NCBI RefSeq assembly: GCF_018257575.1
Contig: NZ_JAERJP010000027.1
Coordinates: 1-39,928, forward strand
DNA length: 39,928 nucleotides
Direction: 5' to 3'
Source: Tatumella sp. JGM91
GTDB lineage: Bacteria > Pseudomonadota > Gammaproteobacteria > Enterobacterales > Enterobacteriaceae
Shown here: positions 1-6,762 of the stretch, in pieces
How positions within the stretch are numbered: position 1 is the stretch's first letter
Layout: each line of letters begins with the position of its first letter
Translations under genes and position numbers: made by a program
The notes under the pieces: generated by a model
The model's database searches: none
What the model was told of the DNA's origin: nothing
The model's input: the letters and a program-made list of their open reading frames with translations, nothing else

Positions 1-109
1 GCGAACAGAACCCTGGCGGATTGATATATTGCATGTCAGCGCAAACGTTACGTCACAGCCCCCGGCCATTGCGCCCTTTGCCTGGTCGCCCGCAGCGGGG
101 CAGCAAAAA
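1..109. repeat. Direct repeat copy A (cut by window edge)
   Basis: Positions 1-60 match 125-184 at 53 of 60 bases, and 71-109 match 261-299 at about 34 of 39. The offset is 124 nt for the left block and 190 nt for the right block, so copy B carries about 66 extra bases in the middle. The 124-nt period is not a multiple of three and no frame stays open sensibly, so I read this as a non-coding repeat. More copies may lie left of the window. Confidence 0.7.
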
Positions 110-124
110 TGACCTGACGTAATG

Positions 125-299
125 GCGAACAGAACCCCGCCGGATTGACATATTGCATATCAGCACAAGCGTTACGCCACAGCCCCGGCCGGGAATAACC
201 GAAGCTACCGCGCAGCGGCGGAACGATCTGCCGCACAGGCCCGGAGTGCAGAGGGCCTTTGCGCCCTTTGCCTTGTCGCCTCCTGCGGGGCGGCAAAAA
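125..299. repeat. Direct repeat copy B with internal insert
   Basis: This is the second copy of the repeat at 1-109. The left block is 125-190 and the right block about 254-299. The 63 or so bases between them are absent from copy A and contain short GC-rich inverted segments (GCGGC near 212 against GCCGC near 230). It is probably a dispersed intergenic element rather than a gene. I cannot assign it to a named family. Confidence 0.65.
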
Positions 300-623
300 C
301 CATAAGTGTCAGATTATTTAATAATGTTAATTAATGTTTATTATATAAGGTATTTTTTGAACTGGATTGATTAAAAAATAACTACAATTACAGGCCGGGT
401 CTGGTTAAATTAGCAGATAGAGCTATTTATGGTTTAAATTTCTATAGATCACCTCAGTGAAAATCAGTTTTTTTGTCGGCATAATCTGCTTTTTTCACTG
501 ATTTTTAATCAAAACGGGTTGAAATATCTCCGTTAACCGGTCAGAGGGCAATAATTAGAATAAATTGATAATGAAAAGAAAGTAGTATACCGTTAACCTT
601 AATTTTTCCTTAAGGTGATAACA
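300..623. other. AT-rich intergenic leader
   Basis: No gene is visible here. The stretch is much richer in A and T than the repeats before it. It holds the inverted-repeat pair at 454-505 and presumably the promoter of the WaaY-like gene. Two half-sites resembling GGTTTA occur near 403 and 431, but they are 28 nt apart and do not make a PhoP box, which needs 11-nt phasing. Confidence 0.5.
454..505. repeat. Overlapping inverted repeats, two exclusive hairpins
   Basis: TCAGTGAAAA (454-463) is the exact reverse complement of TTTTCACTGA (492-501). The overlapping AAAATCAG (460-467) is the reverse complement of CTGATTTT (498-505). The two pairings share bases, so only one can form at a time. The element lies about 120-170 nt before the WaaY-like start, in its probable 5' untranslated region or promoter. 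Its function is unknown. Confidence 0.45.
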
Positions 624-1316
624 TTGTCAGTTCACAAACTGAAACATAATGGCTATCGTATTTACTTTTCAGATGAAGGTAAAACCTTTCATCGCCTGAT
701 ATCCGCGATGATGAATAATGATATTCAGGGAGAGTATTTAACCAGTGGTAATGCTCTGCGTAATGTCATGATCTTTGAACATGAATCTAAGAAATTTATA
801 CTGAAACGTGACAGAGAAGTTGATCAGCGATTTGAAAAGAAATTATCGGCATTATTTTCAGGATCATTTAATCTCAAACTGATTAAGAAAATCGACAGAT
901 ATAAGCAGGATGTAATTGATATTACTTCTCGTTTGTATTATGTGGCAGAAAAAATAAAGTTTGGCCAGTGTGTCGATTCTTTTTGTGTCTACGAATATGC
1001 TGATGGTTATGCACTCAGTGATGAGAATATCAGCGATCACTATGAAGCAGTCGCATCATCAATATTATCTCTTCATCAGGCCGGGCTGGCCTCAAATGAT
1101 ATTCATCCGGCTAACTTTATCTGCAAGCCTGATGGCAAGCTGAAAGTTATTGATTTATCCTGCCGCGGCAGCATTAAAGTGTGTCAGGCTAATGACCGAC
1201 TGGCTCTGAAGAAAAAATATAATCTTGATATAGAGTCGGGCGGGCTTATTTACTCTTTAATAAAAACAAAAGACAGCCTTAAATATTTTTCCAGAAAAAT
1301 CCGCGGTAAAGTCTGA
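624..1316 (+). CDS. waaY: WaaY/RfaY-like LPS core heptose(II) kinase
   Basis: This protein is likely to phosphorylate heptose II of the lipopolysaccharide inner core at the cytoplasmic face of the inner membrane. WaaY-family signs are the kinase-like blocks YEYADG, then HQAGLASNDIHPANF (catalytic-loop-like, D-x-H-P-x-N-F) and VIDLS (metal-binding), and a basic end YFSRKIRGKV like that of E. coli WaaY. The length of about 230 residues equals the family's 232. I prefer TTG at 624: TAAGG at 611-615 lies 8 nt before it, whereas the GTG at 615 would overlap that ribosome site. The gene is AT-rich, stands outside any waa cluster, and converges on a VirK/YbjX gene. A related core kinase is possible, so substrate specificity is inferred. 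Confidence 0.78.
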   Translation: MSVHKLKHNGYRIYFSDEGKTFHRLISAMMNNDIQGEYLTSGNALRNVMIFEHESKKFILKRDREVDQRFEKKLSALFSGSFNLKLIKKIDRYKQDVIDITSRLYYVAEKIKFGQCVDSFCVYEYADGYALSDENISDHYEAVASSILSLHQAGLASNDIHPANFICKPDGKLKVIDLSCRGSIKVCQANDRLALKKKYNLDIESGGLIYSLIKTKDSLKYFSRKIRGKV

Positions 1317-1333
1317 GATTTATCGCTGTCGGT

Positions 1334-1359
1334 CCAGTGCGCCATTGGTGGCGCACTGG
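1334..1359. terminator. Hairpin between convergent genes
   Basis: CCAGTGCGCC (1334-1343) pairs perfectly with GGCGCACTGG (1350-1359) over 10 bp, with a 6-nt loop. It sits between two convergent stop codons. Neither strand has a T-run after it, so it may be a transcript-end stabiliser or weak terminator rather than a canonical intrinsic one. Confidence 0.5.
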
Positions 1360-1374
1360 CAGAACAGTACTCAG

Positions 1375-2301
1375 TCACACAGTGACTGCCTGATGGGAAA
1401 CGGTAACAGCTTCACCGCTGGCTGTGGTCAGGATACTGTCCTTCATATCATCCAGCAGCTGATAACGTCGTTTATATTCAGAGCGTTTTTTACTGGCGAT
1501 ATCTTCGATTTTTTTCCGTTCAATTATCACCGGTAGTTCGAAGGTATTATCATCTTTTAGCGTCCCGCCGAGGGAGAGCCAGAAGTCATTATAACTGGAT
1601 AGTAATTTACCTTTCTTCCGGTGATAACGGGAGCTTTTAAAGACATGCATATCATCACTGACTGCACAGACCGACTCTGCAGAGAGTAATCCGGAAAAAA
1701 CTGAGATCACTTCCATCATGATTCGTTTAGGAAACAACCCGCTGGCTGACTTGGTGGCTTCTCTGATGAGGTCACTGGCGCCTTCATTATTTGGCCCCTG
1801 AAGCCCGCCAATAAACAGAGTTCTTTTATTATTGATATTCACTATCGAGAAGGTGATCAGTGAAACAGTGTGCCCCTGATAATCCATAATAATCGTTATT
1901 TCGCCTTCCCGATCAAAGTTTCCTGGTTTGCAGTAAAGCGTAAACTCTTCACCTTGTTTGCCGGAAAACTGTGCGATACTGACTACCGACTGACTGATAA
2001 GGATGTTTTTCAGACTGATATTACTCATAGAATTAATCAGGGAGTAATGATCTGTAATATATTTTACCCGTTCTGCAACTGAGCTTCCTTTTTTCAGATA
2101 GACACGGTGATGTTTAGCCAGAATTATCCCCTGAATACTGATTACCTGAGGGTAAATATCAAGGCTGGTAATTTTTTTTATATATCTGAAAGTGGAGACA
2201 GGATAGAACAAACTACGCAGGGCAAATTTAGCTCTGAAAACATTATCTTTCCACAGAGGATGGGATGAATTCCCACCAAACAATACCTTTAACGGGCTCA
2301 T
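1375..2301 (-). CDS. ybjX: VirK/YbjX family (DUF535) protein
   Basis: This is a DUF535 (VirK/YbjX) protein of 308 residues, the usual length. The family blocks GLQGPNNEGASDLIREATK, the GLFPKRIMMEV segment and DDMHVFKSSRYHRKKGK are easy to see. In Salmonella and Shigella, relatives are PhoP- or virulence-regulated and contribute to resistance to antimicrobial peptides and to envelope integrity; the biochemical activity is not known. No signal peptide or membrane span is evident. The gene converges on the WaaY-like kinase, which also concerns the outer-membrane surface. I looked for a PhoP box upstream and found only a single half-site. The symbol marks the family, not proven orthology. Confidence 0.85.
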   Translation of the reverse strand: MSPLKVLFGGNSSHPLWKDNVFRAKFALRSLFYPVSTFRYIKKITSLDIYPQVISIQGIILAKHHRVYLKKGSSVAERVKYITDHYSLINSMSNISLKNILISQSVVSIAQFSGKQGEEFTLYCKPGNFDREGEITIIMDYQGHTVSLITFSIVNINNKRTLFIGGLQGPNNEGASDLIREATKSASGLFPKRIMMEVISVFSGLLSAESVCAVSDDMHVFKSSRYHRKKGKLLSSYNDFWLSLGGTLKDDNTFELPVIIERKKIEDIASKKRSEYKRRYQLLDDMKDSILTTASGEAVTVSHQAVTV

Positions 2302-2686
2302 AATCTACCGTATATAGCAATAAAATGGCTTTAAATAAACTTACAGCATCCCATATCAGATATGGCGGTAATCAAAACGCACCGCTATCCGACAGAAAGT
2401 AAGCGGATTTTTCTTTTCAAAGAGAATGAGGTGAAGCATACTTATATTAAGAATACATTAACATATTTTAATTGTTCAGTGTGGCAGTTCATGTATCAAA
2501 ATATGTCAAAAAACAAACATCTTCCGGCGGTCTGACGTACCGTCATGACCGCTATCCGGCGGGGCACCCTGTAAAAACGGGCTCTGTATCCGGTCACGGA
2601 GGGACTATCGATTACCTGCAGTTTACGGAAAGTGAACTATCCTTAATTATCACTGTTTCCGCAGACTATTCATCAAAAGGTATATC
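2302..2686. other. Intergenic region between divergent genes
   Basis: These 385 nt separate the divergent ybjX-like and Ntn-hydrolase genes and must hold both promoters. They contain a small inverted repeat (CCATAT 2351-2356 with ATATGG 2360-2365) and the larger hairpin at 2527-2552. A 72-codon open frame from 2472 runs into the next gene's start. It has no plausible protein character and no ribosome site, so I left it out. Confidence 0.5.
2527..2552. repeat. GC-rich hairpin upstream of the Ntn hydrolase
   Basis: GCGGTC then TGAC (2527-2536) pairs with GTCA, a bulged T, then GACCGC (2542-2552), closing a 5-nt loop. The element is GC-rich in an AT-rich gap and is flanked on both sides by CCGGCGG. 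No T-run follows. It could be a REP-like unit, an operator or an RNA structure in the leader of the next gene. Confidence 0.45.
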
Positions 2687-3769
2687 ATGAAATTTAAATC
2701 CTCTTTATATATATTGATTCCGGCCCTGTTAAGTGCGTCCCTGCCAGCGATTGCCTGTACCAGCCTGGCAATTACTGACACAAAAGGTGATGTATTCCAT
2801 GGCCGGACACTGGAACTCTCTGAAGATTTACCCTCCTGGTTAACCTACTATCCGGCAGGTACTGCGTTCCAGAAAAAAGCACCTGACGGACAAAATAGTG
2901 TGGCTTACACCGCTAAATACCCGATTTTAGCCATTACCTCTGATGTTTATTTTGATGGCGATGATCATAATATGATGGAAGGTATCAATGCGGCGGGCCT
3001 GTCTTTCAGCGCTAATATGGTACCGTCCGCTACTCTGACGCCGCTGCCGAAAACAGAGTATAAGGACTCTGTGCCTGTGACTTCGATCGGCGAATGGGCA
3101 TTAGCGAATTTTTCAACGGTAGAACAGGTCCGCCAGGCAGTTAACAGCGGGCACTTCTGGTCCCCGGTTCTTGAAAAACTGGGCGGGGTCACTTCTCCTT
3201 TCCATTTTGCATTTTATGACAAAAGTGGCGGCAGTATTGTGGTTGAAGCGAATGACGGGAAATTCCGTGTTTATGATAACCCGACCAGAGTGATGACTAA
3301 CGGCCCTGACTTTAAATGGCATTTGCAAAACCTTAATAACTATACACAACTGACAAATAAAGATCGTTCGGCAGCTGTGCTGGGTAATATTAAAGTGGCT
3401 CAGCCCGATAGCGGGATTGCGACCTCTGCGTTACCATCTTCTGATACTTCAGTCGGCCGTTTTGTCCGCGCAGTTTACTACACCACCTATGCCCCGAAAT
3501 CAGATAATACAGCTACTGCGATGAATAACCTGGCCCATATCATGAATAATTTCGATCGGGTGAAAAATATTACGACTGATACTATCGGAGAGTTCGGTCC
3601 GACCGGTACTGAGTCGTCAGAATATACGGTCTGGACCAGCCTGACAGATCTTTCTGACGGCGTAATGTTTATTCGGGGTTATAACGATATGAACTATCAG
3701 AAATTCTCTCTCGCAGAGTATAAAACCAGCAACAAACCGGTATTTAAGAAAATCAACGTACCTGAATAA
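2687..3769 (+). CDS. Exported Ntn hydrolase, choloylglycine hydrolase / penicillin V acylase family
   Basis: This linear-amide C-N hydrolase (bile salt hydrolase / penicillin V acylase superfamily) has 360 residues. A Sec signal peptide (residues 1-23, ending LPAIA) is followed directly by Cys24 in the motif CTSLA. Removal of the signal would expose Cys24 as the N-terminal nucleophile, as the mechanism needs. Arg40 in FHGRTLE fits the family's conserved arginine; Glu43 stands where many members have Asp. ATG at 2687 has AAAGG 6 nt upstream. The product should act in the periplasm or outside the cell. Candidate substrates are penicillin V, conjugated bile salts or acyl-homoserine lactones; the sequence does not decide. 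It is monocistronic. Confidence 0.85.
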   Translation: MKFKSSLYILIPALLSASLPAIACTSLAITDTKGDVFHGRTLELSEDLPSWLTYYPAGTAFQKKAPDGQNSVAYTAKYPILAITSDVYFDGDDHNMMEGINAAGLSFSANMVPSATLTPLPKTEYKDSVPVTSIGEWALANFSTVEQVRQAVNSGHFWSPVLEKLGGVTSPFHFAFYDKSGGSIVVEANDGKFRVYDNPTRVMTNGPDFKWHLQNLNNYTQLTNKDRSAAVLGNIKVAQPDSGIATSALPSSDTSVGRFVRAVYYTTYAPKSDNTATAMNNLAHIMNNFDRVKNITTDTIGEFGPTGTESSEYTVWTSLTDLSDGVMFIRGYNDMNYQKFSLAEYKTSNKPVFKKINVPE

Positions 3770-3778
3770 TATACCGCG

Positions 3779-3797
3779 CCGGGCTGTTATTGCCCGG
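3779..3797 (+). terminator. Weak terminator-like hairpin
   Basis: CCGGGC (3779-3784) pairs with GCCCGG (3792-3797) around a 7-nt loop, just after the Ntn hydrolase stop codon. Only a short pyrimidine stretch (TCTTGCT) follows, so termination efficiency is doubtful. Confidence 0.4.
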
Positions 3798-3982
3798 TCT
3801 TGCTGTGGCTATCGTGTTTTCCGGCCAGAATGAAAGTAGCAGAGGGAAAATACATACAGAGGCAGGGCCGGAAGTGATGTCTGAACCTCACTGTCGCCAG
3901 GTAAAGGATCTACTCCGTCAGTCCGGGCTGGATATTTCTGTTGAAATACAGCTTTCGTTTACAGGTGTTTTCACTCAGGAAT

Positions 3983-4006
3983 AAAAAACGCGGGGAAATC
4001 CCGCGT
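3983..4006 (-). terminator. Intrinsic terminator of mesX-mesD
   Basis: On the minus strand ACGCGGG pairs with CCCGCGT (bases 3988-3994 and 4000-4006) and six T's follow (3983-3988 on the plus strand are A). It lies 40 nt past the mesD stop. A second hairpin (4012-4019 with 4025-4032, GGCTGATA/TATCAGCC) lies between the stop and the terminator. Confidence 0.85.
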
Positions 4007-4045
4007 GGAAAGGCTGATAAAATATATCAGCCATCTTATTATTTA

Positions 4046-5071
4046 TCAGGCCAGTTCTTTGCGGATAATCTCTGCACCGGCACTTAATGCATGCAGTTTA
4101 GCGTTAGCGACCTGGCGGGACAGTGGGGCCATACCGCAGTTAGTTGAAGGATAAAGTTTATCAGCATCAACAAATTGCAGTGCTTTACGTAAGGTATTGG
4201 CGACGTCTTCCGGAGTTTCAATGCTATTAGTCGCGACATCAATAGCTCCGACCATAACTTTTTTACCGCGGATCAGTTCAATCAGGTCCATAGGAACATG
4301 AGAGTTCTGGCATTCCAGTGAAACAATATCGATATTCGACTTCTGCAGTTTCGGGAATGCTTCCTCATACTGACGCCATTCTGTGCCGAGGGTTTTTTTC
4401 CAGTCGGTATTCGCTTTGATACCATAGCCATAGCAAATATGAACCGCAGTTTCACATTTCAGGCCTTCGATAGCCCGCTCTAATGCCGCCACACCCCAGT
4501 CATTAACTTCATCGAAGAATACATTAAAGGCCGGCTCATCAAACTGAATAATATCCACACCGGCAGCTTCTAATTCGCGCGCTTCCTGATTCAGGATCTT
4601 CGCAAATTCCCATGCCAGTTTTTCGCGGCTTTTGTAGTGGTTATCATACAGGGTATCAATCATTGTCATCGGTCCAGGCAATGCCCATTTAATCGGTTGA
4701 CTGGTTAACTGACGCAGGTACCTGGCATCATCAACGAACACCGGTTTCCTGCGTTCCACTGCGCTGACAACGGTTGGTACACTGGCATCATAGCGGTTAC
4801 GGATTTTAACCACTTCACGTTTCTCGAAATCAACGCCACTAAGATGTTCGATAAAGGTCGTCACGAAGTGCTGACGGGTTTGTTCGCCATCACTGACGAT
4901 ATCAATACCGGCCCGCAGCTGATCATCAAGGGATAAACGCAGAGCATCTTTTTTCCCTTCGATTAATATTTCATCGTCCAGTTTCCACGGTGACCATAAT
5001 TTCTCTGGCTGCGCAAGCCATGAAGGTTTAGGCAGACTACCGGCTGTTGATGTAGGTAATAAAATTTTCAT
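4046..5071 (-). CDS. mesD: Core MetE-type methionine synthase (MesD-like)
   Basis: This is the catalytic barrel of cobalamin-independent methionine synthase without the MetE N-terminal half: 341 residues against about 750 for full MetE. The zinc and homocysteine site is visible as His211 and Cys213 (HICYG), Glu253 (LECQ) and Cys312 (NCGMAPL); SDGEQTR, GPMTM and DEPAF are also present. Short MetE proteins encoded next to DUF1852 form the MesD family. In Acinetobacter this family makes methionine without methyl-tetrahydrofolate and needs oxygen and the DUF1852 partner MesX. I start at ATG 5071 (AAGG upstream, MKILLPTSTAGS as in relatives), not the TTG at 5098. It follows mesX by 27 nt in one operon. 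The physiological methyl donor is unknown. Confidence 0.88.
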   Translation of the reverse strand: MKILLPTSTAGSLPKPSWLAQPEKLWSPWKLDDEILIEGKKDALRLSLDDQLRAGIDIVSDGEQTRQHFVTTFIEHLSGVDFEKREVVKIRNRYDASVPTVVSAVERRKPVFVDDARYLRQLTSQPIKWALPGPMTMIDTLYDNHYKSREKLAWEFAKILNQEARELEAAGVDIIQFDEPAFNVFFDEVNDWGVAALERAIEGLKCETAVHICYGYGIKANTDWKKTLGTEWRQYEEAFPKLQKSNIDIVSLECQNSHVPMDLIELIRGKKVMVGAIDVATNSIETPEDVANTLRKALQFVDADKLYPSTNCGMAPLSRQVANAKLHALSAGAEIIRKELA

Positions 5072-5098
5072 TGCAGGTGACCTTATATTTTTAATCAA

Positions 5099-6076
5099 TT
5101 AAGCTTTGTAACCAGCAGACCATTGCTCAAGAATAGTGCTGTGCGGTTTGATGAAATATTCTTCAGTGAACTTACCTTGCTCAATGGCTAACCGGCTGCG
5201 CTCTTCACGGTCGTAAACAATCGTGGTTAATGAATAATCATCATAATTCAGGCTCGGCTGATACTGCAGTCCGGCTGCTGAGTTAGCGTTGTAAATTTCA
5301 GGCCGGTAGATTTTCTGGAATGTCTCCATAGTACTGATGGTGCTGATAAGCTCAAGATTTGTATAGTCACTGAGCAAATCTCCGGAAAAGTAGAAAGCCA
5401 GCGGAGCAACACTGTTTTCAGGCATAAAATAGCGAACCTGTAAGCCCATTTTTTCGAAATAGGCATCAGTCAGCGAGTGCTTATTCTGCTGGTATTCAAC
5501 ACCCAGTACCGGATGTGTGTTACCGATGCGGTGATAAACACTTTTACTGGCGACACTCAGACAAATGACCGGTGTTTTTTTAAAGTGATTTTTGTACGCA
5601 TCAGAATTCACGAAGCTTTTAAAAATGTTACCGTGCAGAACACCGTAATTATCAGGAACGGTGAAATCTGATTTGTTTTTGTTGTGCTCCGGCAACAATA
5701 CGCTGAAGTCATAGTCGCGCACATAGGAAGAAAAGTTATTTCCTGCAATACCTTCAATCTGCTGACCGGTTTTCTTATCGAGAATATTGGTTTTCAGAAT
5801 CTCAATCACCGGAAAACTTTCACCCTGTTCTTCGATTTTCATTTCAACAGAGATAATGTCAATTTCGATGGCATAGCGATCTGCTTGCGGGTTATCCCAA
5901 CTGGCCAGTGAGTTAAAGCGGTTATTCATCATCACGATGGTATTACGCAGGTTTTGCTGGCGGTTATCGCCCCGGGCAAGGTTAGCAAAGTTGGTTGTGA
6001 TACGGGTGTTTTCCGAAGGATTATAATTCTCATCGAAACGACTTTTTGTAATTGTATAGGTAAAATCTTTATTCAT
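5099..6076 (-). CDS. mesX: MesX, DUF1852 putative oxygenase partner of MesD
   Basis: This DUF1852 protein has 325 residues, full length for the family, with typical segments FTYTITKSRFDENYNPS near the N-terminus and HGNIFKSFV and GNTHPVLGVEYQQ in the middle. DUF1852 genes almost always neighbour a short methionine synthase; in Acinetobacter the protein (MesX) is required for MesD activity and is thought to be an oxygenase. ATG 6076 has an AGG ribosome site 7 nt upstream. It is the first gene of the mesX-mesD operon. I saw no MetJ box, MetR site or SAM riboswitch in the upstream region, so control by the usual methionine regulators is not evident. Confidence 0.88.
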   Translation of the reverse strand: MNKDFTYTITKSRFDENYNPSENTRITTNFANLARGDNRQQNLRNTIVMMNNRFNSLASWDNPQADRYAIEIDIISVEMKIEEQGESFPVIEILKTNILDKKTGQQIEGIAGNNFSSYVRDYDFSVLLPEHNKNKSDFTVPDNYGVLHGNIFKSFVNSDAYKNHFKKTPVICLSVASKSVYHRIGNTHPVLGVEYQQNKHSLTDAYFEKMGLQVRYFMPENSVAPLAFYFSGDLLSDYTNLELISTISTMETFQKIYRPEIYNANSAAGLQYQPSLNYDDYSLTTIVYDREERSRLAIEQGKFTEEYFIKPHSTILEQWSAGYKA

Positions 6077-6762
6077 TGTCTGCCTGCGTCCTGAGTCCTG
6101 AGATGAAAACCGGCGTTATAGACTGATTTTCCGGAGATTATCGTTACCCCGCATCGCCGTTTTCACATTACCAAAAGTGAATAATATTGCATAATTTATG
6201 CCTGACTCGCTGGCAGAGGGGAAGTGATTTAATTTCAACGAACTTGAATTTTTTTCAAGATGAAGTGCAGGAACAGAAAAACCACAGATTGCAGCAGAAC
6301 GTCGATTATGGCAAGAGAGGCTATAACAGCAAAGCAAAACAGTCCTATGAAATAGCGATAATTCCCGCGAATAACACCGCGCCCGGCCGCACACTGCGGT
6401 TATCAGCCCGCTGAACGAGCGCCTTGTCTTCTTTTTCAGGGGCAGGGACGACTTACATTGAGTCCCGTATGACACCATTACCTCTCCGCTCGCGCAGCTG
6501 GCGGGATGACCACCACTGGCCGTATTTCTGCGGTGAAATCTTATGATAAGCATATTTTCAGATATCAGAAAAATTGTTGTATTGATGCAGGTGAACCGCG
6601 TCATTGAAGAATTTTTGTCGCCAATGTAATGCCCGAACAGCTATTTCCACATTAGCTAAATTCCGCGATGATCTTTGCAACCTCATCAGGTCATAGCACA
6701 TCACTGTGCGATACGGTTATTTTTATTTTCTTAATTTGCGATATATCTCGCAGAGGGTTTTT
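6077..6762. other. Long intergenic region between mesX and the MFS gene
   Basis: These 686 nt between divergent genes hold no gene I can support. A 162-codon minus-strand frame (6116-6604) is rich in Ser, Cys and Arg with no recognisable domain, so I treat it as chance. Structures seen: an inverted repeat TTCAC (6162-6166) with GTGAA (6177-6181); a palindrome GCATAA-T-TTATGC at 6189-6201, an operator candidate just upstream of mesX; and CTTGAA/TTCAAG at 6243-6259. The block 6370-6500 is GC-rich and could encode a structured RNA, but I match it to no known family. Confidence 0.45.
6189..6201. promoter_or_regulatory. Palindrome upstream of mesX, candidate operator
   Basis: GCATAA and TTATGC flank a single central T, a perfect 13-nt palindrome about 115 nt before the mesX start. 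A second inverted repeat (TTCAC, 10 nt, GTGAA) adjoins it at 6162-6181. The arrangement suits a dimeric regulator, but I cannot name one. The MetR pattern (TGAA, 5 nt, TTCA) has the opposite orientation. Confidence 0.35.

Noticed and set aside
48-296. 82-codon minus-strand frame over the left repeats
   Set aside because: It spans two repeat copies with a period that is not a multiple of three, is Arg- and Pro-rich, and has no ribosome site; it is non-coding repeat.
300-623. PhoP box upstream of the WaaY-like gene
   Set aside because: Two GGTTTA-like half-sites exist but are 28 nt apart instead of 11, and the ybjX side has only one half-site.
3790-3984. 64-codon plus frame after the Ntn hydrolase
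   Set aside because: It starts inside the terminator-like hairpin, has no ribosome site and no recognisable sequence.
6077-6220. MetJ box, MetR site or SAM riboswitch before mesX
   Set aside because: No AGACGTCT tandem, the only inverted repeat has the wrong orientation for MetR, and no SAM aptamer core was found.
6116-6604. 162-codon minus-strand frame between mesX and the MFS gene
   Set aside because: Its composition is unlike a protein (many Ser, Cys, Arg), with no domain or membrane pattern I can name. An internal ATG near 6480 has a good GGAGAGG before it, so I would revisit it if transcription were found.
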